A DNA stretch of 64,000 nucleotides from [Mycobacterium] stephanolepidis (GCF_002356335.1 NZ_AP018165.1:3224001-3288000); one strand, 5' to 3'. Numbered from the stretch's first letter, positions 37,955 through 47,167 are shown. The notes: generated by a model from the sequence alone, not told the origin. Translations and numbers: made by a program.

Positions 37955-39177
37955 GCAGCCAATCGGTCCTGCATGCCCCACGGTGCACCGAAGGTATTGA
38001 GCCGGTCCAGGAACGGGAGGCTGTCGAAGGCCTCCGGTCCCAGCACACCGGTGCCGCTCCATGCCCCCTCAGCGAGCAGTTCCAGGGCCACCACCGGGTT
38101 CACGGCGGTCTGCCACACGACGCACTGCGCACCGTCGCGTGCCATGGTCCACTCGTTGTCGACGACGTGGTGCAGGTAGACCTCGCGGGGCTTGCCGTCC
38201 TTGCCGGTCCCGGTCACCCACAGACCCGCACAGGTGGCCCCGCGCATCAGATGCCCCAGCCCGGCCGGGTCCGGTAGGCACGCCGCCACCACATCACGAG
38301 GACTGACCGCGGCGGCGCGGCCGTCGGCGTGCACGCTGACCGGGTCGGTGCTGTCCAGCCCGACCAGACGCAGGGTGCGCAGCACGTTGATGAATTCGGC
38401 GCCGAGGCCGTATTTGAATGTCACCCGCCGGGCGTTCACCCAGCGCGGCATGAGCACCACTTCCTCGTGCTCGACGTTGACGCATTCGACGGGGCCGATG
38501 CCTCCGGGGAAGTCGAAAACCTCCGGTTCGCTGAACGGTTCGGTGGTGAAGAACCCCTTGTTGCGTTCCCAGATCAGCGGCGGATTCAGGCATTCCTCGA
38601 TGGTCGTCCAGATCGAGAACGACGGCGCGAATCGGTATCCCTGCACCTCGAGATTGGATCCGTCGCGAGTACCCAGCTCGTCGATCTCGGAGAACAGATG
38701 ATCGGCGGCGTACCGCGCGAACACGTCACTCAGGCCCGGCTCGACCCCGATACCGACCAGGGCCAACAACCCTGCGGCTTCCCACTTTTCGGCCGCGGCG
38801 AACTGTTCATCGCCGAGCATCACCCCGGGCAGTTCGTACGGCCGCTCCGGATGACGATGCGACAGGCTCATCGCCATGTCGAGGTAGGTCACGCCTGCCG
38901 CGAAACACCCGTCGAACATACTCATCACGAATCGAGGGTCGACCGCGTTGAGCGCGTGGGTGATTCGATGCTCCCTGCACAGCGCCGCGACATCATCGGC
39001 GCAAGAGGCGTCGATGCGAGCAGCCGTGAACCGTGGATCACCGAGTCGATCCACCACCGCCTGCGCCCGCGCCATGTCATAGTCCGCGATCACCAGCGCC
39101 TCGAAGAACTCACGGCGGGCCGCGATGAACGCCGCCGCGCTGCCCACTCCGCCGGCACCCACGATAAGAATTCGCAT
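37951..39177 (-). CDS. saccharopine-dehydrogenase-like NAD(P) oxidoreductase
   Basis: A 408-residue protein. The Rossmann motif is GAGGVGS (residues 7-13). The later HALNAVDPRFVMSMF, GIGVEPGLSDVFARY and NPPLIWERNKG segments fit the saccharopine dehydrogenase / carboxynorspermidine synthase superfamily. Members join or split an amino acid and an oxo acid or amine. ATG at 39177 (MRILIVGAG); two bases separate it from the aminotransferase stop, so they are one operon with lrp. Partners suggest lysine, diamine or polyamine metabolism. The substrate is not determined. Confidence 0.83.
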   Translation of the reverse strand: MRILIVGAGGVGSAAAFIAARREFFEALVIADYDMARAQAVVDRLGDPRFTAARIDASCADDVAALCREHRITHALNAVDPRFVMSMFDGCFAAGVTYLDMAMSLSHRHPERPYELPGVMLGDEQFAAAEKWEAAGLLALVGIGVEPGLSDVFARYAADHLFSEIDELGTRDGSNLEVQGYRFAPSFSIWTTIEECLNPPLIWERNKGFFTTEPFSEPEVFDFPGGIGPVECVNVEHEEVVLMPRWVNARRVTFKYGLGAEFINVLRTLRLVGLDSTDPVSVHADGRAAAVSPRDVVAACLPDPAGLGHLMRGATCAGLWVTGTGKDGKPREVYLHHVVDNEWTMARDGAQCVVWQTAVNPVVALELLAEGAWSGTGVLGPEAFDSLPFLDRLNTFGAPWGMQDRLAA

Positions 39178-39179
39178 GT

Positions 39180-40565
39180 CTATAACCGCGCCCAGGCCTC
39201 GGTGAGCACTCCGCGCAGGATCTGCTCGATCGCATCGAACTCCTGCTTCCCCGAAATCAGGGGCGGTGCAAGCTGAATCACCGGGTCTCCGCGGTCGTCG
39301 GCGCGGCAATACAGGCCCGCATCCCAGAGCGCCGCAGACAGGAAGCCGCGCAGCAGTCGCTCACTCTCCTCGCCGGTGAACGTCTCCTTGGTCGTCTTGT
39401 CCTTGACCAACTCGATTCCGTAGAAGTACCCCTCGCCGCGCACATCACCGACGATCGGCAGGTCGTGGAGTTTCTCCAGGGTGGCCCGGAACACCGGCGC
39501 GTTCTCATGCACCCGATCGTTGAGGCCCTCCCGTTCGAAGATATCGAGGTTGGCAAGAGCCACCGCCGCCGAAACGGGATGTCCGCCAAAGGTATATCCG
39601 TGCGGGAAGGTGGTCTTACCGTCGTTGAACGGCTCGAACAGACGGTCCGTGGCGATCATCGCCCCGATCGGCGAGTATCCGGATGTCATGCCCTTGGCGC
39701 AGGTGATGATGTCCGGCTGATACCCGAAGTCCTCGCAGGCGAACATCGATCCGATACGGCCGAAGGCGCAGATCACCTCATCGGATACCAGCAGGACGTC
39801 GTACTCGTCGCAGATTTCCCGCACCCGCTCGAAGTAGCCGGGCGGGGGCGGGAAACAACCGCCCGCGTTCTGTACAGGTTCGAGGAAGACCGCCGCGACC
39901 GTATCCGGCCCCTCGAATTCGATCGCCTCGGCAATCCGGTCGGCGCAGTAGCGCCCGAACGCCTTGGGATCGTGGGCGTATGCCTCCGGGGCCCGATAGA
40001 AGTTGGTGTTCGGTGCGCGGAATCCGCCCGGGGTCAGCGGTTCGAACGGCGCCTTGAACGCCGGCAGACCGGTGATCGCCAGTGCGCCCTGAGGGGTTCC
40101 GTGATACGCGATGGCACGCGAAATCACCTTGTGCTTACCCGGTTTCCCGGTCAGCTTGAAGAACTGTTTGGCCAGCTTCCACGCGCTTTCCACCGCTTCT
40201 CCCCCGCCTGTGGTGAAGAAGACGCGGTTCAGGTCGCCCGGGGCGTACCCGGCGATGCGATCGGCCAACTCGATCGCGGTCGGGGTGGCGTAGGACCACA
40301 GTGGGAAGAACGCGAGCTTCTCGGCTTGCCGGGCGGCGGCCTCCGCCAGTTCGGCGCGGCCGTGCCCGGCCTGCACGACGAACAATCCCGAGAGACCGTC
40401 GAGGTAACTCTTACCCCGGTCATCCCAGATCCGCACTCCCTCACCGCGCGTGATGATGGGCGGCGATATGCCCTCACCATGCCGGGCGAAGTGACCCCAC
40501 AGGTGGCGGGACGCCTTTTCCTGTAGGTCGCCGGAGATCTCGTGTGCTACATCGACGGTTGTCAC
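39180..40565 (-). CDS. class III aminotransferase (omega-amino acid / diamine type)
   Basis: A 461-residue PLP enzyme of the class III family (putrescine, GABA and beta-alanine transaminases). Features: GLSGLFVVQAGHGR near the N terminus, TTGGGEAVESAWKLA for cofactor phosphate, LVSDEVICAFGRIG with the PLP aspartate, and the Schiff-base lysine in CAKGMTSGYSP. The GTG at 40565 overlaps the lrp stop (GTGA), so I chose it; an ATG four codons earlier is possible. It is followed by the saccharopine-dehydrogenase-like gene. With the divergent aldehyde dehydrogenase it makes a transaminase-plus-dehydrogenase pair as in putrescine or lysine breakdown. Confidence 0.88.
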   Translation of the reverse strand: MTTVDVAHEISGDLQEKASRHLWGHFARHGEGISPPIITRGEGVRIWDDRGKSYLDGLSGLFVVQAGHGRAELAEAAARQAEKLAFFPLWSYATPTAIELADRIAGYAPGDLNRVFFTTGGGEAVESAWKLAKQFFKLTGKPGKHKVISRAIAYHGTPQGALAITGLPAFKAPFEPLTPGGFRAPNTNFYRAPEAYAHDPKAFGRYCADRIAEAIEFEGPDTVAAVFLEPVQNAGGCFPPPPGYFERVREICDEYDVLLVSDEVICAFGRIGSMFACEDFGYQPDIITCAKGMTSGYSPIGAMIATDRLFEPFNDGKTTFPHGYTFGGHPVSAAVALANLDIFEREGLNDRVHENAPVFRATLEKLHDLPIVGDVRGEGYFYGIELVKDKTTKETFTGEESERLLRGFLSAALWDAGLYCRADDRGDPVIQLAPPLISGKQEFDAIEQILRGVLTEAWARL

Positions 40566-41068
40566 CGTGTACCCCAATTGTATTGTTGTTTCACTAGTTT
40601 CAGATAAACCAGGGTTTCCGTGGAGGTCACCCCGGGCACGGCACGGATCTGCTTGTTCAGCAGAACCAACAGGTCGTCATCGTCCTCGCAGACCACCTCG
40701 ACGATCGCGTCGAAGGTTCCGGCAGTGAGCACCACGTAGTCGACCGCCTCCAGCTCCGCCAGCCGGTCGGCCACCTCGGTGGTGTCACCGGAGCATTTGA
40801 TGCCGATCATGGCCTGGCGCGCGAACCCCAGCTGCATGGGATCGGTGACCGCCACGATCTGCATGACACCGGCGTCGATCATGCGTTGCACCCGTTGACG
40901 CACCGCCGCCTCCGAGAGGCCCACCGACTTGCCGATGGTCGCGTATGGGCGCCGCCCATCCTGCTGGAGCTCCTCGACAATCGCCTTGGAAGCCTCATCA
41001 AGCTGGAATGCCGCAGACCCGTTACCGGGATCGGCGACCCGCAACAAACGTCTCTTCGTGTTGGCCAC
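40562..41068 (-). CDS. Lrp/AsnC-family regulator
   Basis: A 168-residue feast/famine regulator. The N-terminal helix-turn-helix is in YATIGKSVGLSEAAVRQRVQR, and the C-terminal RAM (ligand) domain follows (VDYVVLTAGTFDAIVEVVCED). GTG start at 41068. It is the first gene of the operon with the aminotransferase and saccharopine-dehydrogenase-like genes and is divergent from the aldehyde dehydrogenase. Two similar sites (41083-41093 and 41146-41156) in between are its likely binding sites. The effector is probably an amino acid. Confidence 0.9.
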   Translation of the reverse strand: MANTKRRLLRVADPGNGSAAFQLDEASKAIVEELQQDGRRPYATIGKSVGLSEAAVRQRVQRMIDAGVMQIVAVTDPMQLGFARQAMIGIKCSGDTTEVADRLAELEAVDYVVLTAGTFDAIVEVVCEDDDDLLVLLNKQIRAVPGVTSTETLVYLKLVKQQYNWGTR

Positions 41069-41081
41069 GAGCTCGATTGTG

Positions 41082-41157
41082 CACGGATTCCGTCATCTAT
41101 TGCAATGTTTTACGACGAATTACCGTTAAGAGCGGACGATTGACGATGGAATCCGTG
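41082..41157. promoter_or_regulatory. pair of putative Lrp binding sites between lrp and the aldehyde dehydrogenase gene
   Basis: CACGGATTCCGTC (41082-41094) and GATGGAATCCGTG (41145-41157) are inverted copies matching at 12 of 13 bases. Each core is itself near-palindromic. Their centres are about 63 bases apart, close to six helical turns, which suits Lrp-type wrapping. Confidence 0.55.
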
Positions 41158-41190
41158 GCTTAAAGCACCGATTTTCGATACCGTGGCCAG

Positions 41191-42666
41191 GTGAGCGCAC
41201 CGAGCAGCTGGATCAATGGCCGCCCAGTCACAACCCGCGGCGATACGTATCACGTGATCAACCCCGCGACCGGGACGACCGTCGCCGAACTAGGCCTCGC
41301 AACCCCTGCCGATGCCGATGCGGCAGTGGCGGCGGCCAGAGCCGCGGGGCCGGGCTGGGCCTCCTCAACCCCCGGCGACCGTGCCACTGTCCTGGCCAAA
41401 CTGGCCGCCGGCATGGCGGCCAACGCGGACACACTGGTCGCCGAGGAGGTCTCCCAGACGGGTAAGCCGGTGCGCCTGGCAGCAGAGTTCGATGTGCCCG
41501 GCAGCATCGACAATGTCGAGTTTTTCGCCGGTGCCGCAAGACATCTGGAAGGTAAGGCAACCGCCGAATATTCGCCCGACCACACCTCCAGCATCCGCCG
41601 AGAGGCCGCCGGGGTGGTCGCCACCATTACCCCGTGGAACTACCCGCTGCAGATGGCGGTGTGGAAGGTGCTGCCCGCACTGGCGGCGGGGTGCACGGTG
41701 GTGATCAAACCCAGCGAGCTGACACCGCTGACCACACTGACCCTGGCACGTCTGGCCACCGAGGCCGGGCTGCCCGATGGCGTGCTCAACGTCCTCACCG
41801 GACGCGGCGACGACGTGGGCGGCGCACTCGCGGGCCATCCCGATGTGGATTTGGTGACCTTCACCGGTTCCACGGCCGTCGGCCGAAAGGTCATGGCAGC
41901 GGCCGCCGTTCATGGCCATCGGACGCAGTTGGAGCTCGGCGGCAAGGCCCCCTTCGTGGTGTTCGACGACGCCGACCTGGATGCCGCCATTCAGGGCGCG
42001 GTTGCCGGCGCGATCATCAACTCCGGGCAGGACTGCACGGCCGCTACCCGGGCGATCGTGGCTCGCGATCTGTACGACGACTTCGTCGCCGGAGTGGGCG
42101 AAGTGATGAACAAGATCGTCGTCGGCGATCCCCTGGATCCGAACACCGATATCGGACCGTTGATTTCGGCCCCCCACCGCGCCAGGGTGGCGGGCATCGT
42201 GGACCGCGCCCCCGCCCAGGGTGGCCGAATCGTCACCGGCGCAAGCTCACCGGATCAGCCGGGATTCTTCTACCGGCCCACCCTGATCGCCGATGTCACG
42301 GAGGCATCCGAGGCTTACCGTGACGAGATCTTCGGCCCGGTACTCACCGTGCGTGCGTTCTCCGATGACGACGACGCACTGCGCCAGGCGAACGACACCG
42401 CCTATGGCCTTGCCGCCTCGGCGTGGACGCGCGATGTCTACCGCGCGCAGCGGGCCTCGCGGCAGATCAAGGCGGGTTGCGTATGGATCAACGACCACAT
42501 CCCCATCGTCAGCGAGATGCCGCACGGCGGGTTCGGCGCGTCCGGCTTCGGCAAAGACATGTCCGACTACTCCCTCGAGGAGTATCTATCCATCAAGCAC
42601 GTGATGAGTGATATCACCGGTACCGCCGAAAAGGACTGGCACCGAACTATTTTCGCGAAGCGTTAG
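41191..42666 (+). CDS. aldehyde dehydrogenase (gamma-aminobutyraldehyde dehydrogenase type)
   Basis: A 491-residue NAD-dependent ALDH. The catalytic cysteine is Cys282 in NSGQDCTAATR and the general base is Glu248 in LELGGKAP; the NAD-binding turn is FTGSTAVGRKV. The residues NSGQDC rather than NxGQxC with bulky flanks resemble aminobutyraldehyde and related amino-aldehyde dehydrogenases. The GTG start at 41191 lies 6 bases after TACCGT, so it is probably leaderless. It is divergent from lrp and aminotransferase, whose amino-aldehyde product it likely oxidises. Its stop overlaps that of marR. Confidence 0.9.
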   Translation: MSAPSSWINGRPVTTRGDTYHVINPATGTTVAELGLATPADADAAVAAARAAGPGWASSTPGDRATVLAKLAAGMAANADTLVAEEVSQTGKPVRLAAEFDVPGSIDNVEFFAGAARHLEGKATAEYSPDHTSSIRREAAGVVATITPWNYPLQMAVWKVLPALAAGCTVVIKPSELTPLTTLTLARLATEAGLPDGVLNVLTGRGDDVGGALAGHPDVDLVTFTGSTAVGRKVMAAAAVHGHRTQLELGGKAPFVVFDDADLDAAIQGAVAGAIINSGQDCTAATRAIVARDLYDDFVAGVGEVMNKIVVGDPLDPNTDIGPLISAPHRARVAGIVDRAPAQGGRIVTGASSPDQPGFFYRPTLIADVTEASEAYRDEIFGPVLTVRAFSDDDDALRQANDTAYGLAASAWTRDVYRAQRASRQIKAGCVWINDHIPIVSEMPHGGFGASGFGKDMSDYSLEEYLSIKHVMSDITGTAEKDWHRTIFAKR

Positions 42667-43133
42667 GGCCGCGCGTCCAAGTTGTCGTTGATCAGCGCCG
42701 CGAGCCGGGTAAGGCTCGTGGTCATCGCACGACGATCGGCACCCGTCAGCTCTGCGAAGACCCCGTGCTGCCGCGCCCGAAAGGCCACCTGCGCGTCGGC
42801 CACCCGCGTGCGCCCGGCAGGGGTCAACCCCACCAGGACCAACCGGTCATCCGACGCCGAGCGGGTGCGCTCGACCACACCCCGTTCTTCTAGCTGCTTG
42901 AGCGCGCGCGTGGCCGTCGGCACCGCCACTCCTGCCGTCCCGGCCAGCTGACTCACCGACATCGAATCCCGGTCGAGTAGCGGCGCCAGCAGCTCGAGCT
43001 GCGAACGACTCATACCCGCCTGCGTACCCGCGGGCGATGTTCGGCCGCGGCGCATCGCGAAGTACAGCGCGTCGGTGGCCGCCACCAGCTCTTCGATCTC
43101 ACGCGAACTGTTTCCGCTCGGTTGTCCTGGCAC
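42663..43133 (-). CDS. MarR-family regulator
   Basis: A 156-residue winged-helix protein. The DNA-recognition region is MSVSQLAGTAGVAVPTATRALKQL and the wing is ASDDRLVLVGLTPAG, both typical of MarR. The GTG at 43133 lies 6 bases after TAGACT (43145-43140), suggesting a leaderless mRNA. It is divergent from a flavin monooxygenase, and the 76-base gap holds GTTAGCATGCTAAC, its likely operator. MarR plus divergent monooxygenase is a common aromatic- or drug-responsive layout. Ligand unknown. Confidence 0.9.
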   Translation of the reverse strand: MPGQPSGNSSREIEELVAATDALYFAMRRGRTSPAGTQAGMSRSQLELLAPLLDRDSMSVSQLAGTAGVAVPTATRALKQLEERGVVERTRSASDDRLVLVGLTPAGRTRVADAQVAFRARQHGVFAELTGADRRAMTTSLTRLAALINDNLDARP

Positions 43134-43148
43134 CCCGACAGTCTAGGC

Positions 43149-43177
43149 GTTAGCATGGCAATAGTTAGCATGCTAAC
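43149..43177. promoter_or_regulatory. MarR operator: perfect palindrome plus an extra half-site
   Basis: GTTAGCATGCTAAC (43164-43177) is a perfect 14-base palindrome. A second copy of its half, GTTAGCATG, sits at 43149-43157 in the same orientation. Both lie between the divergent marR start (43133) and monooxygenase start (43210). Confidence 0.75.
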
Positions 43178-43209
43178 GTTATTAACGAAGCCAACGAAAG
43201 GACACGGAC

Positions 43210-44382
43210 ATGCGTGTAGCGATCATCGGCGCCGGAATCGGTGGGCTCACCGCGGCAGCGGCATTGCGCGCCAACGATATCGACGTCATCGTCTACGAGA
43301 AGGCACACGAACTGCGCGAGGTGGGCGCGGGCGTCGTCATCGCGAACAACGGCCAGTGCGCACTCGATGCCGTGGGCCTTGGCGACCGGGTACGCGAGAT
43401 CGGCACCCACATCGAGCGCACGGTGTGGAGCACCTGGCACGGAGAAGAAGTCCCGGTGCCGCCGGCGTGGCCGTCGGTCACTCCAGGACGCCCGGTGACC
43501 TCTCTGCCCGTGCACCGCGGCGAATTACAGCAGGCGCTGCTGGGCGCGCTACCCGCCGGTACCGTCCACCTCGGGCGCCCCTGCCAGGACGTGATCGAAA
43601 CCGCCGACGGGGCACGCATTGTCTTCGCGGACGGCTCCGTGGAGCATGCCGACATCGTCGTCGGGGCCGACGGCATCCACTCGGTGGTGCAGCGTCCGGT
43701 AGCGGGCCCCGTCGAGCTGTCCAGCGAGGGCATCATGGCCTACCGCGGTTTGATTCCCGTCGAACGCCTCGATGCCTCCGTCGATCTCCGGCGGATGCAG
43801 ATGTGGCTCGGCCCCGGACGCAGTTTCCTCATCTATCCGGTCTCCCAAGGACGGTTACTGAACATCGTGGCCTTCACAGCCACCGATCTCGATGCCGAGG
43901 AATCGTGGACGGCACCGGGTGATGTACGAGCCCTCGCGGCGGAATTCGCGGATTGGGCACACCCCGTTCCGGCCATTATCGACGCACTTCCAGAAACCTT
44001 TCGGTGGGGACTCTATGACCGAAAGTCGTTGAGCCGATGGTCAACTGACCGCATCACCCTTCTCGGTGATGCCGCCCACCCCGTGACCCCACACCTGGGC
44101 CAGGGTGCGAACATGGCGATCGAGGACGCGGTCGTGCTCGCCACCGTCCTCGCGGGCGCTTCGGTCACCGACGTGCCTCAGCGGCTGGCCTTGTACGAGT
44201 CCCTGCGACGCGACCGTACTAGTCGCATTCAGCAGAACGCACGCCAAGCGGGCTCGATCTACCGCGCCACCGATCTCAGTGCCCAGCAGCAAGCGGCTGG
44301 GCTCACCGCGATCCTGGCCGGTGACTGGATCCCCGACTACGACGCCGCTGCGGCAGCCGAGGCCGCACTGGCCTCGCTCTAA
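43210..44382 (+). CDS. FAD-dependent monooxygenase (PHBH/salicylate-hydroxylase-like)
   Basis: A 390-residue class A flavin monooxygenase. The FAD-binding GAGIGG is at residues 7-12, the DG motif is VVGADGIHS, and the GD motif is LLGDAAHPVTPHLGQGANMAIED. Members hydroxylate aromatic or urate-like compounds, and some inactivate antibiotics; the substrate cannot be read here. ATG at 43210 with GAAAGGAC upstream. It is divergent from marR, and its stop shares bases with that of the convergent permease (44379-44382). Confidence 0.9.
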   Translation: MRVAIIGAGIGGLTAAAALRANDIDVIVYEKAHELREVGAGVVIANNGQCALDAVGLGDRVREIGTHIERTVWSTWHGEEVPVPPAWPSVTPGRPVTSLPVHRGELQQALLGALPAGTVHLGRPCQDVIETADGARIVFADGSVEHADIVVGADGIHSVVQRPVAGPVELSSEGIMAYRGLIPVERLDASVDLRRMQMWLGPGRSFLIYPVSQGRLLNIVAFTATDLDAEESWTAPGDVRALAAEFADWAHPVPAIIDALPETFRWGLYDRKSLSRWSTDRITLLGDAAHPVTPHLGQGANMAIEDAVVLATVLAGASVTDVPQRLALYESLRRDRTSRIQQNARQAGSIYRATDLSAQQQAAGLTAILAGDWIPDYDAAAAAEAALASL

Positions 44383-46073
44383 TCCTTGGTGAACTCCTCG
44401 CCCGTCTGCGGATTCACCGCGACCTCACCCTCGGGGAGGTTGGACAGATCACCGGCGATGACGGTCTGTTGCGCCTCGACCGCATCGGGCACTCCGAAGT
44501 GGGCGGTGGCCCCGGCCGGAGCCAGCACCAGATCGGCGCTACGCCGCGGCAACGTCTCCCCCAGGAAGAACGGCGGCGCGGCCACCCGCCACAGCAGCAT
44601 CACAACCACGCCGAGCGCCAGCGCGCCGATGCCGACCACCGCCACGGCCCCGAATCCGAAGACGGTGACGTTGTTGCCGGCGTCATCGATGAGCCAGTCG
44701 GGCTTGGCGTACTGAATCAGCCCGTAAGCGAAGATGACCGTCAGCGCGATTCCACCGAGCAACGGGATCGCACCTCGCATCATGAAGTTGCGAGCACTCT
44801 GCGTGAGTGTTCGACGGTAAAACCACACACATGCGAAGCCGGTGAGCCCGTAATAGAAAGCAATCATCAGACCGACCGATCCGATCAGCGCGGTCAGCAG
44901 GTTGGTGCTGATGATCGTAAAGAGCACGTAGCACGCGATCGAGACCGCACCCATAGCCACGGTGGAGGTGGTCGGCGTCAGATACGTGCGGTGGATCGAG
45001 GCGAACGATTCCGGCAGCGCCTTGTACACACCCATCGACAGGGTGGTGCGGGCCGTCGGCAGGATCGTGGTCTGGGTGCAGGCCGAGGCCGACGTCAGGA
45101 TGGAGGCGGAGAGCAAGAGCATCCCCACATGCCCCAGGAAGCTGTCACCGAACAGTTCGGGACCGATAGCCGCGAACACATCCGCGGCATTCTCCTGATT
45201 ACCCAGACCTATCCCCTCGGTGCCGACTCCCGCGAAGGCCACCGCGGCCACACTGACCAGCGCGTAGGTGGCCAGTAACAGGAATGTGGAGAGCACCGCG
45301 GCGCGCCCGGGTGTGCGTCCGGGGTCATCGGACTCCTCGTTGCAGGCCACCGCGGTATCCCAACCCCAGTAGATGAAGATCGTCGTCAGCACCGCGGGTG
45401 CGATGACGGTGCCGAAATCCATACCCCCGGGCCAGAACCAGGACAAGGACGGCAGCAGCGAGTAGGTCTCGGCGTTATGGGTGTAGACCTTGATCAACGC
45501 GATGATCGAGACGACGACCAGAACAACCATCTCTACCAGCAAGAGTCCGTACTGCAGGCGCACCGAGACTTCGATACCGCGGTAACAGATATACGTCATG
45601 ATCACGATCCACAGAACGCCCGCCACTGTGGACCACAGAGTGCTGTCAGCCAGACTGGCCGCCGCAGACCAGCCCAGGTCGCCGACGAAAGTGAACGAGT
45701 AGGCGCCCGCGATCTGCGCCAGGTTGGCCATCACGATGACGTCGGCGGCGATGATCCCCCAGCCGCCCAGCCATCCGACAATCGGCCCGAAGGTGCGCGA
45801 GGCCCAGGTGAAGGTGGTCCCGCAGTCCGGTTCGGCCTTGTTCAGCTCCTGGTAGGCCACCGCGATCAGATAGATCGGGATGAACGAGATCAGCACGATG
45901 GCGGGCGCCTTGACACCGGCGAGCAGGGCACCACCGCTGGCGACGATCAGCCCCAGGGTGGCGGCCAGGCTGTAGGCCGGTGCCGTTGAGGCAAGCCCGA
46001 CGACGACGCTGGAAAGCAGCCCCATCGCACCGCCCTTGAGTCCCTTGCTCTCGACGGGGGTATCTGAGCTCAT
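44379..46073 (-). CDS. APC-family amino acid/amine permease
   Basis: A 564-residue transporter with about 12-14 hydrophobic segments. It has the APC N-terminal signature (SSVVVGLASTAPAYSLA; GGALLAG in helix 1-2) and the long mid-loop typical of amino acid permeases. The C-terminal ~90 residues are cytoplasmic and Pro/Glu-rich. ATG at 46073 with a GCGAGGAGACGC Shine-Dalgarno, and a TATTCT box (46109-46104) about 31 bases upstream. Next to the transaminase and dehydrogenase genes it may import the amine or amino acid they degrade. Confidence 0.9.
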   Translation of the reverse strand: MSSDTPVESKGLKGGAMGLLSSVVVGLASTAPAYSLAATLGLIVASGGALLAGVKAPAIVLISFIPIYLIAVAYQELNKAEPDCGTTFTWASRTFGPIVGWLGGWGIIAADVIVMANLAQIAGAYSFTFVGDLGWSAAASLADSTLWSTVAGVLWIVIMTYICYRGIEVSVRLQYGLLLVEMVVLVVVSIIALIKVYTHNAETYSLLPSLSWFWPGGMDFGTVIAPAVLTTIFIYWGWDTAVACNEESDDPGRTPGRAAVLSTFLLLATYALVSVAAVAFAGVGTEGIGLGNQENAADVFAAIGPELFGDSFLGHVGMLLLSASILTSASACTQTTILPTARTTLSMGVYKALPESFASIHRTYLTPTTSTVAMGAVSIACYVLFTIISTNLLTALIGSVGLMIAFYYGLTGFACVWFYRRTLTQSARNFMMRGAIPLLGGIALTVIFAYGLIQYAKPDWLIDDAGNNVTVFGFGAVAVVGIGALALGVVVMLLWRVAAPPFFLGETLPRRSADLVLAPAGATAHFGVPDAVEAQQTVIAGDLSNLPEGEVAVNPQTGEEFTKD

Positions 46074-46290
46074 ACGCGTCTCCTCGCTCGGCGGACTGCG
46101 AGCAGAATACGTTTTCCGTTGACATTTCGCCCATCAAGAGCGGAATTCGTCATGAAAAATCGGTTTCGCACCGGATTCAGCAACAATGTCGTCGTTGCAT
46201 CGGGGCACCGAATCGCCACCGAAACTACGGTTTACGCCGCATTTCTCGAGTGCCCGACACAGAACGCGGCTGTCGGCGCGAGAGGGTGAT

Positions 46291-47097
46291 CTAGGCGAGC
46301 GGGTTCGTCCCGTTGAGGAACACCCAGATGGCAGCCGCGGCACCCAGCCCCAGCAGCAGCGCGGCGAAGGAACCCACAAACGGCCTGCGAGCCCAGCCCC
46401 TTCCGGCGTCAAACCCGTACCGACCAGGGCCGACGAGGATCACCGCGATGAGCGCGACGATCATCAACAGCTCGAACTCGTGCCCGTCGGGCCAAAAGAT
46501 CGCGTACCGGTTCGCCTTGTCGGACACCATGTCGGACAGCAGCACATTGACCATGAAGGCCAGTCCGGCCGCGGCCGCCAGCGGCGTCAGCAGACCGAGT
46601 ACCAGCAGGACTCCGGCGCCGAGCTCTGCGGTGACACCCACATAAGTAAGGATGTCGGCGTATTTGAAGCCGCGATCAGTCAGCGTCGATTCGAAGCCGT
46701 TGAGGCCGGTCCCGCCCCACCAGCTGAAAACCTTGCGCAATCCGTGCGCGATGAGCATCGCGCCGACCCCGACACGCAGCAACAACAGTCCAAGATCTTG
46801 GGTGCCGCGACGGTCGCCCGTCGGGTCCTGGGTACCCCACGGTGCGGCATGTCGCGCCTGCACCGCCTCGGAAGATATCTGGGTGGTGGCAGGTTCGGCA
46901 TAGGGCAGCGGCGCTGGATCGTACAACGGTCCAACCTCTTTCACGTCGTGGGAGCTCGTCAGCTTTTCCCCCTGGTAATGCGGGATTGCCGTGGTCTCGA
47001 AATCGCCGCCATAGGTGGCCGACGGCACATCGTCTTCAGGGTCGACCAGTTCGGGCGGCTTACGCCACACCTGCGGATCGTCCGAATGACCGGTCAC
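46291..47097 (-). CDS. DoxX-family membrane protein
   Basis: A 268-residue protein with a long polar N-terminal region (about 95 residues) followed by four hydrophobic helices of the DoxX domain (LLLLRVGVGAMLIAHGLRK begins the first). In M. tuberculosis the homologue Rv3005c is part of a membrane complex with superoxide dismutase SodA and thiosulfate sulfurtransferase SseA, linked to oxidative-stress defence. The GTG at 47097 lies 6 bases after TACTCT (47109-47104), so the mRNA is probably leaderless. Divergent from lppZ with 70 bases between. Confidence 0.92.
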   Translation of the reverse strand: MTGHSDDPQVWRKPPELVDPEDDVPSATYGGDFETTAIPHYQGEKLTSSHDVKEVGPLYDPAPLPYAEPATTQISSEAVQARHAAPWGTQDPTGDRRGTQDLGLLLLRVGVGAMLIAHGLRKVFSWWGGTGLNGFESTLTDRGFKYADILTYVGVTAELGAGVLLVLGLLTPLAAAAGLAFMVNVLLSDMVSDKANRYAIFWPDGHEFELLMIVALIAVILVGPGRYGFDAGRGWARRPFVGSFAALLLGLGAAAAIWVFLNGTNPLA

Positions 47098-47167
47098 GGC
47101 CCAAGAGTAAGTCCATTGGAGGCCTGAATGTGGCGAGCAACGCCGTAAGGTCCGTAATCTTGCGGGC

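Noticed and set aside
43210..44382. Calling the flavin monooxygenase a tetracycline- or rifampicin-inactivating enzyme
   Set aside because: The motifs are only those of the general FAD monooxygenase class; nothing in the sequence fixes the substrate.
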